Assembly (NCBI RefSeq): GCF_016653465.1
Contig: NZ_NHSQ01000132.1
Location: 26,536-90,535, forward strand
DNA: 64,000 nt
Origin: Thiocystis minor
Lineage (GTDB): Bacteria > Pseudomonadota > Gammaproteobacteria > Chromatiales > Chromatiaceae
Direction: 5' to 3'
Part shown: piece by piece, positions 52,208 through 60,557 of the stretch
How the letters are laid out: every line of letters begins with the position of its first letter
Numbering within the stretch: the stretch's first letter is position 1
Position numbers and translations under genes: made by a program
Notes under the pieces: model-generated
What the model was told of the DNA's origin: nothing
The model's input: only the letters and a program-made list of their open reading frames with translations
Databases searched by the model: none

Positions 52208-52862
52208 CTATCGCGTCTCACACTGAACCTGTTCCAGCAGACGGTCCCGCAGTCGATGGAGTTCGACCAGTCGGGAAAGGGCCTGCTGAGGACGGCCCCG
52301 CGCGTGGAGATCCACCAACTCCGCCGCCAGCGCATGCGTCCGCAGGTGCAAGCCGTCGATCGCCCGCACGTTCGGCGTCATCGCCTGCCCGAGGGGAACC
52401 TCGGCGCGCAGCCAGGCGCCGAAGCGGCACTGATCCGGATCCAGCAGCGGCGGGGTCGCGCGCCTCCCCCCGCAGGTGTTCCTCGATCGCGGCAATCCAG
52501 GCGCGATACGCCACGCACGCAGCCATGTCTCGGTTGGGCGGAATGATGTAGGCGCAGTTGGGCCGCACCACCATCCCATCCTCGACCTCGGACACTCGCA
52601 TCCGGGTATAGCGGCGGATCAGGTCGCTGAGGATGCTCTTGTGGTCCGGGGCCAGATGCTGCACCAGCACGAAGGCCATGTCCGGATCGGTGTCGGCGGG
52701 CATGCCGGAGAAGAAGGCTTCGAAGGCCGCCAGCCCACCGACCGAGGCACCGATGCCGACGATGAGGAAGTGTTCCGGGGGCGTTTCGTCCGTCTCCGGC
52801 ACCGGGGCGTCGTCGGGCTTGACGTCATGCACCGTCGGCGTGGCCTGCGCGTTCTGCTTCAT
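52208..52862 (-). pseudogene. CheB-like N-terminus fused to a CZB-like domain, frameshifted
   Basis: The ATG-started frame at 52862 reads FLIVGIGASVGGLAAFEAFF, VLVQHLAPDHKSILSDLIRRYT and CAYIIPPNRDM, the first 110 residues of a CheB methylesterase. It then jumps to CVAYRAWIAAIEEHLRG and, after a one-base slip in a run of G (CTGCGGGGGG), to DPDQCRFGAWLRAEVPL and LHLRTHALAAELVDLHARGR, which fits the zinc-binding CZB domain. The catalytic end of CheB is missing. The total span ends at 52208. A single-base correction would give one chimeric open frame. The first CZB zinc His appears to be absent. Confidence 0.7.
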
Positions 52863-52948
52863 CGTCCATCCCCTCTGATTGGAACCGCATGGATTCGGTG
52901 CTTAGGCGATTGTCTGACTACAGCCTTTCTACCTAAATTCGGCATTTA

Positions 52949-53079
52949 GAACCGCAAAGGCGCAAAGTACACAAAGAATAACAAGGGCTTGAAATGCGCA
53001 TCACGATCACCCTGTGGGTGATTGTCGTCATCGAGACAAGACATTGAACGACTGGCGCTCTTCGTGTTCTTTGCGGTTC
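52949..53079. repeat. Inverted repeat, AACCGCAAAG type
   Basis: GAACCGCAAAGG at 52949-52960 faces CTTTGCGGTTC at 53069-53079; more degenerate GCAAAG/CAAAG repeats lie inside. A 22-base stretch starting TTCGGCA and ending ACCGCAAAG is shared, with two mismatches, between 52938-52959 and 22472-22493, next to the HigB remnant. Confidence 0.5.
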
Positions 53080-53122
53080 AACTGCTCTTTTTAGGTTCTA
53101 CGGATGAGGCTGTTAACCAAAC

Positions 53123-53280
53123 AAAGAGCGGTCAGCCGCCAGCAGCCAGCAGCCAGCTTTTGGAAATCATCAAATTCGCCATTGGGCGAGACCTGCCCTG
53201 GTTCACCCATTGGGTGAACGCCTCAATCAGCGAGAACCTCGACCAATCAACGGCTGGTCGCTGGCGGCTGATTGCTCTTT
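53123..53280. mobile_element. MITE-like element with imperfect terminal inverted repeats
   Basis: AAAGAGCGGTCAGCCGCC at 53123-53140 is inverted, with mismatches, at 53252-53280, which ends GGCGGCTGATTGCTCTTT. Between them are AGCAGCC tandem copies and a perfect GTTCACCCA/TGGGTGAAC hairpin (53199-53217). No coding sequence inside. Origin as a non-autonomous element is inferred; no matching transposase was found. Confidence 0.5.
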
Positions 53281-53286
53281 CTAGGG

Positions 53287-53468
53287 TTAATCATGATTGT
53301 AGAAGCTGAATTCCTGCTGTTCTTCGGTGGAACCTTCAATGATCCATCGCGACACGATCAACTCGGGCGCATCGGGGTAGCTGGCGATGAGCTGGTCGAC
53401 GAAGACCTACACCATGCGACAGAGATCCTTGGTCAAGACGGCATTCTCCAGGCGCGAAAACCTTGGCC
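53287..53468 (-). pseudogene. Transposase remnant (IS1380-like)
   Basis: Minus-strand codons read RFSRLENAVLTKDLCRMV, a TAG (53407-53409), then VFVDQLIASYPDAPELIVSR and EGSTEEQQEFSFYNHD before a TAA at 53287. The order LENAV, SYP(D/Q)AP and GQQEFSFYN-like segments resembles IS1380-family transposases. Both ends are missing. Confidence 0.5.
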
Positions 53469-53662
53469 CACGGGCCAGGGTCCATCGACGGGAGGAAATC
53501 GCGGGGGCTCTTGGGGAAATTAAGGGATAGGCGACCTCGTTTGGCTTCATCCGAAGCGTTCTTGACGGAACACCAATTTTATCAATTGGTTAAACGAGAG
53601 TCGCCCTTGCTGTGTTTCATCCGGGCCAGACAGTACCCGACGATCAGTTTGACTCAGCGGCG

Positions 53663-54574
53663 TCAGCGCCTTGGCATCCGATAGGGGAGCAGATGCTGCA
53701 CCCAGGCCGAACGAAAGCGGTCGAGGGACAGGCTCTCATGAACGGCCTCGACCGGCCGACCCATTAAGTGGGATGCGATCACCGAGCGGGAATAGAAGGG
53801 GGTGTCCTCAAGCGTCTTGACGATGCGCGGCGGCTGGCCGCGATCCGCCTGACTGCCGCGCGCAACCTGCCAGATTGGCGTCCGCGGCAGACGATGGTTC
53901 GGCGGCGACTCGAATTCGCTGAGCGTTCCGTCGGACCCGAAATGAAGGGCAAGCGAGAGGGGTTGGTCATTGCGCCGATCGACGTTGTAGAGGATCGCAC
54001 TCTCCTCGCCCATCCCCGCCCGCGACCAATCCCAGTAGACAAAGGCGTCTTCCAGTGGCTCATCGCCCCAATTGCGGTCGAAATAGGCGTGTCCGGTCCA
54101 GCGGATCTTCGGGCGTTCGAGTTCGACTTCCACGCGTGCGCTCGGCGCGATCGGGCGCCACCGGTGCCGCCCCTGACTGTCGAGGGTAAAGCTGCGCTCG
54201 TTGACAAAAGTTGGCGTCAGATGGACCTTGCCACGCACACGCTGCGGGATGGGCGTTCCGATCTCGTCAAGTTGGATGGTCAGCGACCGATCCGCATTCC
54301 AATGAACCGCACTGGGTCCGATCTTCAATGCCGCGGCATTCTGCGACACCGCGCCGGCCCGGCGTTCGGTCATGGTCCAGCGGCGCTCCTCGCCGTAGAG
54401 ACAGACATTCATCGAGCAGTAGTCGTGCGGATCGTCCTGACCACGGCGGCGACCCTTGAAATAATAGGGCGAGAACACGCTGCCGATGAACGCAATCAGG
54501 GTCAGGCCATGGCGGCCATCGTCACTCAGCGCGTCGACATACCACCAGGCATAACCGCGCGGGGGGACGGTCAG
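53663..54574 (-). CDS. crtC: Carotenoid 1,2-hydratase
   Basis: Adds water at C1,2 of the psi end groups of acyclic carotenoids (spirilloxanthin-type pathways). Motifs: GYAWWYVDALSDDGRHGLTLIAFIGSVFSPYYF, CSMNVCLYG, WTGHAYFDRNWGDEPLEDAFVYWDWSRA. About 303 residues. No ATG, GTG or TTG lies within 45 codons of the conserved start. CTG 54574 overlaps the crtD stop in CTGA, as do other gene pairs here, and is preferred; ATG 54727 would give a 160-base overlap with crtD and an unmatched extension. Confidence 0.8.
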   Translation of the reverse strand: MTVPPRGYAWWYVDALSDDGRHGLTLIAFIGSVFSPYYFKGRRRGQDDPHDYCSMNVCLYGEERRWTMTERRAGAVSQNAAALKIGPSAVHWNADRSLTIQLDEIGTPIPQRVRGKVHLTPTFVNERSFTLDSQGRHRWRPIAPSARVEVELERPKIRWTGHAYFDRNWGDEPLEDAFVYWDWSRAGMGEESAILYNVDRRNDQPLSLALHFGSDGTLSEFESPPNHRLPRTPIWQVARGSQADRGQPPRIVKTLEDTPFYSRSVIASHLMGRPVEAVHESLSLDRFRSAWVQHLLPYRMPRR

Positions 54575-56058
54575 GTCGAAGTCAGGTCCGCCAGGAGCGC
54601 CTCCGCCGCCAAGCGTCCCGAGATGGCCGCCATCGGCAGCCCCGGTCCCGGATGCACGCTGCCCCCCGCCAGATACAGCCCCGGCACCTTGCTGCGCGCC
54701 CCCGAGCGACTGAACGGCCCCCGCCATCCGTGCGATGTTCGACCGTACAGCGCCCCACCGGTCGCCGGAAACAGACGCTCGAAGTCCAGCGGGGTCGTCC
54801 TGACCAGATTGCCCGGATGCCTGTCGACCCGCAGGCCACAGCGTGCCAGCAGTGTGAATGTCTGCTCCTCGCATTGATCGATCTCTCTCGCTTGAAGGGG
54901 ATTGGTATCGCCGCGTGCCGGCGCATTGACCAGGCACATCAGCCGCTCGGGGCCAGCTCCGGCCACCTCGCCCAAATCGTCGCGGTCCTGGGCGCAGACA
55001 TAGACGGTGGGTTCGTCCGGAAGCCGGCCATGTTTGAAAATCGTGTTGAACTCAGCCGGGTAATCGCGGCAAAAAAACACATTGTGGCGCACCAGCGGAA
55101 AGCCCGCCGTCGATGCGTGCAGACTCCATGTCATCGCCGACAGCGAGCGCGCGGAAACGGGATGAGGACGCACCGCGCGTTTGGCCGAAGCGCCCAGGAG
55201 CCCAGCCGCAAGCGCGGCCGAGTCGGCATTGCAGACGACGGCATTGGCGGCAAACCGCTCGCCATTGTCCAGCAGGACACCACTGACGCGACCGCGGTCG
55301 ATCAGGATTTCGCTCACTCCGACGCCATAGTGAAACTCAACGCCGCGCCGGGATGCCAGCAATGCCACCGCCTCGGGTAAACGCTGGATGCCGCCCTCCA
55401 CCATCCAGACGCCTCCCTGCTCAACATGGGCGACGATCCCGAGCGTCGGCGGCGCCAGAAAGGGCGACGAGCCAACATAGGTGGCATAACGACCAAACAA
55501 CTGACGCAGGCGGGGGTCGGGAAAGAAACGGCCCAGATCGCGCCACAGCGTCGAATAGGGTTTCAGTCTGGCGACATTGAACAATCCCGAGTCCAGAACC
55601 AGCGAGAGCGGCGTCGGACGACCTTCATGGATGAAGGCATGCTCCAGCGTGCGATACATGTCCGCCGCGCGGCCGCAGAAATCGCGAAACAGGCGCGCCT
55701 GGGCGGCGCCGGAAAAATCGCCGATCGACTCGACCGACCTCTCGATATCCGCGAAGAGATCCAGGCGCTCATGTTCGCTCCAGGCGTGTCGCGCGAGAAT
55801 TTCAGCCGGCCGCAGCCGAAGGTGGTCCGTGAGCGACGCGCCGGCGTGAGCGAAAAGCTCCTCGAAGACTGGACGCATGGTCAACACAGTCGGACCAGAG
55901 TCGATGCGGATCTGATCGATGGTCAGTTCGCGAACCTTACCCCCGACCGTTTCCCGCTTTTCCACGAGCGTGACCTTCAGTCCGCCAGAGGCTAGGCGCA
56001 ACGCAGCCGCCAGCCCCCCCATCCCCGCGCCAATGACAACCACCCGTTTTTCAGACAT
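54571..56058 (-). CDS. crtD: CrtD-type carotenoid 3,4-desaturase
   Basis: 495 residues from ATG 56058 (MSEKRVVVIG), with GGAG nine bases upstream. The FAD motif VVVIGAGMGGLAAALRLASGG is followed by RIDSGPTVLTMRPVFEELFAHAGASL, typical of CrtD, and the C-terminal FAD motif LYLAGGSVHPGPGLPMAAISG. It desaturates C3,4 of hydroxylated acyclic carotenoids, consistent with crtC next to it. The second copy at 56212 has exactly the same length. Confidence 0.88.
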   Translation of the reverse strand: MSEKRVVVIGAGMGGLAAALRLASGGLKVTLVEKRETVGGKVRELTIDQIRIDSGPTVLTMRPVFEELFAHAGASLTDHLRLRPAEILARHAWSEHERLDLFADIERSVESIGDFSGAAQARLFRDFCGRAADMYRTLEHAFIHEGRPTPLSLVLDSGLFNVARLKPYSTLWRDLGRFFPDPRLRQLFGRYATYVGSSPFLAPPTLGIVAHVEQGGVWMVEGGIQRLPEAVALLASRRGVEFHYGVGVSEILIDRGRVSGVLLDNGERFAANAVVCNADSAALAAGLLGASAKRAVRPHPVSARSLSAMTWSLHASTAGFPLVRHNVFFCRDYPAEFNTIFKHGRLPDEPTVYVCAQDRDDLGEVAGAGPERLMCLVNAPARGDTNPLQAREIDQCEEQTFTLLARCGLRVDRHPGNLVRTTPLDFERLFPATGGALYGRTSHGWRGPFSRSGARSKVPGLYLAGGSVHPGPGLPMAAISGRLAAEALLADLTST

Positions 56059-56211
56059 ACACATAACTCCGTGACGACACAACACCCCCAAACACCCCAG
56101 CGTCCCAGTGGACCAAGGCTAAGGTGGGGGGCTCCATCGCTTGACAAAACGGAGTCAGGACAGGCGATCGCATGAAAGATAGAGAAATCCTGATGGCGCC
56201 GAGACTTCCTC

Positions 56212-57699
56212 TTATCCGAACTGAGACAAAAGCGTGGTCGCCGCGATGCGCCCCGAGATCGCTGCCATCGGGATGCCCGGCCCTGGATGGACGCTGCCGC
56301 CGGCCAGATACAGCCCCGGAATTTTGCTCGTGTTGCCCGGACGATCGAATGAGCCGAACAAACCGTGGGTCACCCGTCCGAACACCGCTCCCCCGGATGC
56401 GGGATAGGCCTTCTCGAAATACGCGGGCGTCGTCACGGCAATCTCTTGGCTTTGCTCCAGGGTGAGCCCGCAGTGTGCCAGCAGGGACATGACACGCGCC
56501 TCACAGCGCCGAATCTCTTGTTCGGTAATGGTCTGCGTGTCGCCACGCGCCGGCGCATTGACCATCACCAACAGACGCTCGGGATCCACTGGCGCGGGCG
56601 CATTGGGATTGCCGCGATCCTGCGCGCAGATATAAACGGTCGGATCAAGGGGCAGTCGTAGCTCGTCGAAGATCGCCTTGAACTCCGGCGCATAATCGGG
56701 AGGGAAGAAAACGTTGTGGTATTGCATCGGAAAACCGGCGGGCTTTGCAAGCAAATTCCAGGTCACCACCGAGTGCGAACGCTTGGCCGGCGGGATCCGG
56801 GGAACCGCCTTTTTCACCCCATCGCCGAACAGGCCCTCGCCGATCGCGGAGGCGTCGGCGTTGTAAATCACCGCGTCGGCCGAAAGGCGCTCGCCGGTTT
56901 CCAGTCGGATGCCAGCGGCTCGCCCGCCTTCGACGAGGATCTCGGAGACCTGCTCGCCGTAACGCAGCGTGACGCCCTTCTCCTCGGCGAGGGCCGCCAG
57001 CGCTTCCGGTAGCCGGTGAATGCCGCCGTCCACCGCGTAAACGCCGCGGCTCTCGACATCGGCGACCAGCATCAGCGTGGCTGGCGCCAGATAGGGTGAC
57101 GCGCCGACATAGGTGGAATAGCGGCCGAACAGTTGACGCAGACGCTGATCCTTGAAGTAACCGCCGAGGGCCTGCCAGAGGGTGAAGACCGCCTTGATCC
57201 GCGTCAGCTCGCCGATGCCGCTCCAACCGAAGCGACCAAAGATGGAGAGCGGTGTCGGTTGCGTCGAACGGATGAAGGGGCCTTCGAGTGCATTGAAGAC
57301 CCGCTTCGCGTGCTGCGTAAAGCGACGGTAGCCATCCGCCTCGGCAGGGCCGGCGAATACCGCGATCGCCTCGGCCGAGCGCTCTTGATCGGCGAACAGA
57401 TCCAGCCGCTCATCCAGGCTCCAGGCATGGCGGGCGAGAATGTCAGCCTTATGCAGCGTGACGCGCTCGGTCAGGGACGCGCCAGCCTCCGCGAAAATCT
57501 CCTCGAACACCCATGGCATGGTTAAGACGGTGGGGCCGGTATAGAAGCTCTGCTCGCCCACATGCTGCTCGCGCAGCTTGCCGCCCGGACGATGGCCGCG
57601 CTCCACGACAGTGACGTCAAAGCCATTGATTGCCAGCTTCAGGGCCGCGCTTAAGCCGCCCATGCCTGCTCCGATCACGAGGATACGCTTATTCCGCAT
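56212..57699 (-). CDS. Second CrtD/CrtI-family carotenoid desaturase
   Basis: 495 residues from ATG 57699 (MRNKRILVIGAGMGG). Colinear with the neighbouring crtD over its full length but clearly diverged: YTGPTVLTMPWVFEEIFAEAGASL, RLRQLFGRYSTYVGASPYLAP, and LYLAGGSVHPGPGIPMAAISG. Tandem paralogues of this family can be a 3,4-desaturase plus a different oxidase such as the CruS desaturase/2-ketolase of okenone producers, or act on the two ends of an asymmetric carotenoid. Which applies here cannot be decided. A perfect PpsR-type palindrome lies upstream. Confidence 0.85.
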   Translation of the reverse strand: MRNKRILVIGAGMGGLSAALKLAINGFDVTVVERGHRPGGKLREQHVGEQSFYTGPTVLTMPWVFEEIFAEAGASLTERVTLHKADILARHAWSLDERLDLFADQERSAEAIAVFAGPAEADGYRRFTQHAKRVFNALEGPFIRSTQPTPLSIFGRFGWSGIGELTRIKAVFTLWQALGGYFKDQRLRQLFGRYSTYVGASPYLAPATLMLVADVESRGVYAVDGGIHRLPEALAALAEEKGVTLRYGEQVSEILVEGGRAAGIRLETGERLSADAVIYNADASAIGEGLFGDGVKKAVPRIPPAKRSHSVVTWNLLAKPAGFPMQYHNVFFPPDYAPEFKAIFDELRLPLDPTVYICAQDRGNPNAPAPVDPERLLVMVNAPARGDTQTITEQEIRRCEARVMSLLAHCGLTLEQSQEIAVTTPAYFEKAYPASGGAVFGRVTHGLFGSFDRPGNTSKIPGLYLAGGSVHPGPGIPMAAISGRIAATTLLSQFG

Positions 57700-57800
57700 G
57701 CGCTTGCCTTGCCTGCTCAAAATGAATTGAATGGAGTGCCAGTCTGGATCTTTAGCATGGCTCTGCCTTGCCAGATCAGTGTCAATTGAGTTCAAATGAT

Positions 57801-57818
57801 TGTCCAGTTCACTGGACA
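57801..57818. promoter_or_regulatory. Perfect PpsR/CrtJ-type palindrome
   Basis: TGTCCAGTTCACTGGACA is an exact 8+8 inverted repeat around TC and fits TGT-N12-ACA. It lies 100 bases before the crtD paralogue and 110 before the small membrane protein gene, so it can control both. On the plus strand TGGACA (57813-57818) is 16 bases from CTACAT, giving a promoter in the puc layout. Confidence 0.75.
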
Positions 57819-57928
57819 TTCGACCCCGTGAAGTCTACATGACAGACGCCGGCTTGCACAGCCGGGAGCCCCCCGTCTTCCGCGCGGCCTGTCGGCATCA
57901 TTACGATCATTAGATAGAGGAAGTATCG

Positions 57929-58336
57929 TTGAACTACGCAGCAAGAAGTATCTGGCCCGAAAAGTCCTCCGTCTGGGAGTATTTAGGCGCGGCGGAAAGC
58001 ATTGAGGATTTCGCCTTGATGTACGCCACCGACAAGACGCTTGCGGTTGGCACCGAGTTCGTGGTCATCGAAAAGGCCGGCGCCGATTCGGACATTCAAT
58101 TTTTCAAGGTTAGCCGCGCCGAGCCCTACGCATTAACCCCCGCCTCCCCGCGCGTCGAGAGCGAGACGACGCCAGACGACCCTCAACAACAGCCCGCGCC
58201 GAAGGAGCAGAGCATTAGCGAGGTCTGGTACGCCATGTTCCATCATTTCCTGTTTTTCGGCAAAGCGACCGCGACCGCGTTTCTCTTTTTTCTCGCCTTG
58301 ATTTTCATCGCGAAATGGGGTTTTAACGCCTGGTGA
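57929..58336 (+). CDS. Tail-anchored small protein linked to photosynthesis genes
   Basis: 135 residues with a TTG start preceded by GAGG. Residues 1-80 are soluble (WEYLGAAESIEDFALMYAT, EFVVIEKAG, DIQFFKVSRAEPYAL), 80-95 are Pro/Gln-rich, and 108-132 form one C-terminal membrane helix (FLFFGKATATAFLFFLALIFIAKWGF). No known family. It lies between the PpsR-type palindrome and pucBA1, so coregulation with antenna genes is likely. Confidence 0.65.
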   Translation: MNYAARSIWPEKSSVWEYLGAAESIEDFALMYATDKTLAVGTEFVVIEKAGADSDIQFFKVSRAEPYALTPASPRVESETTPDDPQQQPAPKEQSISEVWYAMFHHFLFFGKATATAFLFFLALIFIAKWGFNAW

Positions 58337-58367
58337 GAAGGCACGCGGCAGCCTTCGCAAGCACTAC

Positions 58368-58411
58368 TGTAAATTTATCTTGACACAGGTGATTGTCAGG
58401 CTAAACTAACA
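58368..58411 (+). promoter_or_regulatory. pucBA1 promoter with two PpsR/CrtJ operators
   Basis: TGTAAATTTATCTTGACA (58368-58385) and TGTCAGGCTAAACTAACA (58394-58411), both TGT-N12-ACA, are 8 bases apart. TTGACA (58380-58385) and TAAACT (58402-58407) are 16 bases apart and lie inside them, so bound repressor would cover the promoter. Confidence 0.8.
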
Positions 58412-58545
58412 CTCGTGCATTGCTGCTGGGTCGAGTCCCGCGAAGGGTTAAATGACAACACCAGCTCAACAGCAAGCCTCGTTACGCATCCCCTGACAAC
58501 CTAATCGATAGGGTGCGTGTCACTTACAGTTAAGAGGATAAGACA

Positions 58546-58692
58546 ATGGCAGAAATGTCGAAGAATCTGTCGGGCCTGACCGATCAGCAAGCGAAGGAAT
58601 TCCACGAGCATTGGAAGCACGGCACCTGGAGCTGGGTCATGATCGCCTCCGCCGTCCACGTCGTCACCTGGGTCTATCAGCCCTGGTTCTAA
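58546..58692 (+). CDS. pucB: LH2 beta polypeptide 1
   Basis: 48 residues: NLSGLTDQQAKEFHEHWKHG, the BChl-ligand His in MIASAVHVVTWVYQPWF. Preceded by GAGGA. The leader from 58452 also contains a 14-codon open frame (ATG to TGA 58496) with AAGGG upstream. The gene is 24 bases from pucA. Confidence 0.95.
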   Translation: MAEMSKNLSGLTDQQAKEFHEHWKHGTWSWVMIASAVHVVTWVYQPWF

Positions 58693-58716
58693 GATTAACC
58701 GTCTAGGAGATTTCCG

Positions 58717-58959
58717 ATGCAAGTACCTTATCTGTTGGCCGACCCGACCGTCACCGCTCCTAACCATCCTGAAGAGGATTGGAAAATCTGGACCGTGATC
58801 AACCCAGCAACCTGGATGGTGCCTTTCTTCGGCATCCTCTTCGTGCAGATGTGGATGGTTCACAGCTACGCGCTGTCGCTGCCGGGCTATGGCTTCAAGG
58901 ATTCCGTGCGCGTTGCCGCGCCTGTCGCCGTCGTCGCTCCCGCGCCGCTGGCTCAGTAA
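58717..58959 (+). CDS. pucA: LH2 alpha polypeptide 1
   Basis: 80 residues: DWKIWTVINPATWMVPFFGILFVQMW, the BChl-ligand His in MVHSYALSLPGYGF, then an Ala/Val/Pro-rich tail. Identical to the product of pucA4. AGGAGATTTCC precedes the ATG. Confidence 0.95.
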   Translation: MQVPYLLADPTVTAPNHPEEDWKIWTVINPATWMVPFFGILFVQMWMVHSYALSLPGYGFKDSVRVAAPVAVVAPAPLAQ

Positions 58960-58975
58960 GGCATCGTCTGCTTTC

Positions 58976-59006
58976 GAGCGGTTCGGCAGTCGTTGCTGCA
59001 CCGCTC
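58976..59006 (+). terminator. Hairpin after pucBA1
   Basis: GAGCGGT and ACCGCTC form a stem with an inner GCAG/CTGC pair, 17 bases after pucA1. No T-run. The rest of 58963-59304 holds no gene I can support. Confidence 0.45.
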
Positions 59007-59304
59007 AGTTACTCGTCTCTATCTGTTAGCGATCACTTGAAAGATCGCTCGCCAGTCGGTCATTTCTCGCCGTTCCTCACCTGCAGATCCTTTGTTTCCG
59101 AGTTTGCACCCATTGATGTGTCGCTTGCACAATAGGGCACTCATCCACCGCAATCAAACCATCTCCCCCGCGCCAGCAGACGTCGCTATTCGGCGATTTC
59201 CGAAAAAAAGCCTACCCGTTTGCACCATCTTTTCGTTCGTCTTCAACGACGAGCAAAAAAGCTGCAAGCCGGCAGGCTGTTCGACAAAAATCGCCTGACC
59301 CCCG

Positions 59305-59493
59305 TTACTTCCCGGTGGTATCGATATTCATTGGAACATAAGCCGGGCACCAACGCAGATACGCGGTACCAACCAGAGCCAGACCGATCAGCCCCAGCAG
59401 GTTATGATCGATCAGGCCCCACAGCGCGATCGCAACGCCAGCAACGAAGCGGATATTACGGTCCGTATCGCCAATGTTTTTAGTCATGTTCAT
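59305..59493 (-). CDS. DUF2892-family small membrane protein
   Basis: 62 residues from ATG 59493 with GGGAG eight bases upstream. KNIGDTDRNIRFVAGVAIALWGLI and NLLGLIGLALVGTAYLRWCPAY give two helices joined by a short turn, as in DUF2892/YgaP-tail proteins. Function unknown. It is the only minus-strand gene among pucBA1-pucBA3. Confidence 0.8.
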   Translation of the reverse strand: MNMTKNIGDTDRNIRFVAGVAIALWGLIDHNLLGLIGLALVGTAYLRWCPAYVPMNIDTTGK

Positions 59494-59759
59494 GTCGAAA
59501 CTCCCAATTTCAAAGTTATGGACTGGCCGCCCGATGGATGACATCGGGAGCCAGATTGGATTGAACCGTTACCTTCCATGACAGTGCCACGGCAGACCCT
59601 TCAAGGAATCAAGATTTCAATGAACGCGATGCTTTCAGATGCGGCGAATACCCAAAACTGAATCCGAAACATCCCGCTTCACTCGTCGACTCACCGAAAC
59701 CTGCTCCTCCGAGACCCCGCTCGCCAAGACCGCTGGCCGGGAAAAGCTCAATATCCTTG

Positions 59760-59803
59760 TGTAAATAGATCTTGACACAGGATAGTGTCAGGTTAAACTA
59801 ACA
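59760..59803 (+). promoter_or_regulatory. pucBA2 promoter with two PpsR/CrtJ operators
   Basis: TGTAAATAGATCTTGACA (59760-59777) and TGTCAGGTTAAACTAACA (59786-59803), 8 bases apart, with TTGACA and TAAACT 16 bases apart. Confidence 0.8.
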
Positions 59804-59916
59804 CTCACGGCATCGCAAGCAGACATGCACCATTCAACATGGCGTCATCCAGTGAAGCTTGGCGAGCCCACACTGGCCGAAACGGCCAATTCATCTTCGA
59901 CTAGAAGGAACCAACA

Positions 59917-60066
59917 ATGGCTGACGTAAAAATGGCAAATCTGTCAGGTCTGACCGACGCGCAAGCGAAAGAATTCCACGAGCATTGGAAACACGGCACT
60001 TGGAGCTGGGTGATGATCGCGTCTGCGGTCCATGTGGTCACCTGGATCTATCAGCCCTGGTTCTAA
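59917..60066 (+). CDS. pucB: LH2 beta polypeptide 2
   Basis: 49 residues; starts MADVKMANLSGLTDAQAKEF, and MIASAVHVVTWIYQPWF keeps the ligand His. It differs from pucB1 at the N-terminus and at Val/Ile near the end. The leader has a short TGGCC-GAAAC-GGCCA hairpin, also seen in pucB3 in modified form. Confidence 0.95.
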   Translation: MADVKMANLSGLTDAQAKEFHEHWKHGTWSWVMIASAVHVVTWIYQPWF

Positions 60067-60100
60067 GTACGCTCTCAAGCCCAAGTTAAGGAGAAATTTC

Positions 60101-60343
60101 ATGCAAGTTCCCGTCATGTTTGCCGATCCGAACATCCCCGCACCAAACCATCCTGAAGACGATTGGAAAATCTGGACCGTGATCAACCCAGCAACTTGGA
60201 TGGTGCCTTTCTTCGGCATCCTCTTCGTGCAGATGTGGCTGGTTCACAGCTATGCCCTGTCGCTGCCGGGCTATGGATTCAAGGATTCCGTGCGCGTTGC
60301 CACACCTGTCGCCGTCGTCGCACCTGCGCAACTGGCAGAGTAA
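60101..60343 (+). CDS. pucA: LH2 alpha polypeptide 2
   Basis: 80 residues from ATG 60101 (AGGAGAAATTTC upstream). MQVPVMFADPNIPAPNHPEDD, ligand His in LVHSYALSLPGYGF, tail VATPVAVVAPAQLAE. N-terminal part differs from pucA1 at about eight positions. Confidence 0.95.
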   Translation: MQVPVMFADPNIPAPNHPEDDWKIWTVINPATWMVPFFGILFVQMWLVHSYALSLPGYGFKDSVRVATPVAVVAPAQLAE

Positions 60344-60382
60344 AGTCGCGCCACAGCGTTCCAAGAAATCATTACATTTCTC

Positions 60383-60426
60383 TGTAAATAAATCTTGACA
60401 CAAACCCGTGTCAGATTAAACTAACA
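60383..60426 (+). promoter_or_regulatory. pucBA3 promoter with two PpsR/CrtJ operators
   Basis: TGTAAATAAATCTTGACA (60383-60400) and TGTCAGATTAAACTAACA (60409-60426), 8 bases apart, with TTGACA and TAAACT 16 bases apart. Confidence 0.8.
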
Positions 60427-60557
60427 CTTAAGGCAACGCGATGCGGACATTCACCGTCAAGCAAGACGCCAACAAACAGGCAGATGCGTGACGGGATCAT
60501 TGGCGAGCCTACACAGGCCAGTATGGCCACTCAAATCTTCGACTGGAGGCATCTGCA

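Larger units (their letters stand above)
58368..58961 (+). repeat. Direct repeat copy 1 (pucBA1)
   Basis: Matches 63407-64000 at a fixed 5039-base offset. From 58408 on the only difference seen is one base in pucB (58652). Four further differences are all in the operator/promoter. Similarity stops upstream of the operator. Confidence 0.9.
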
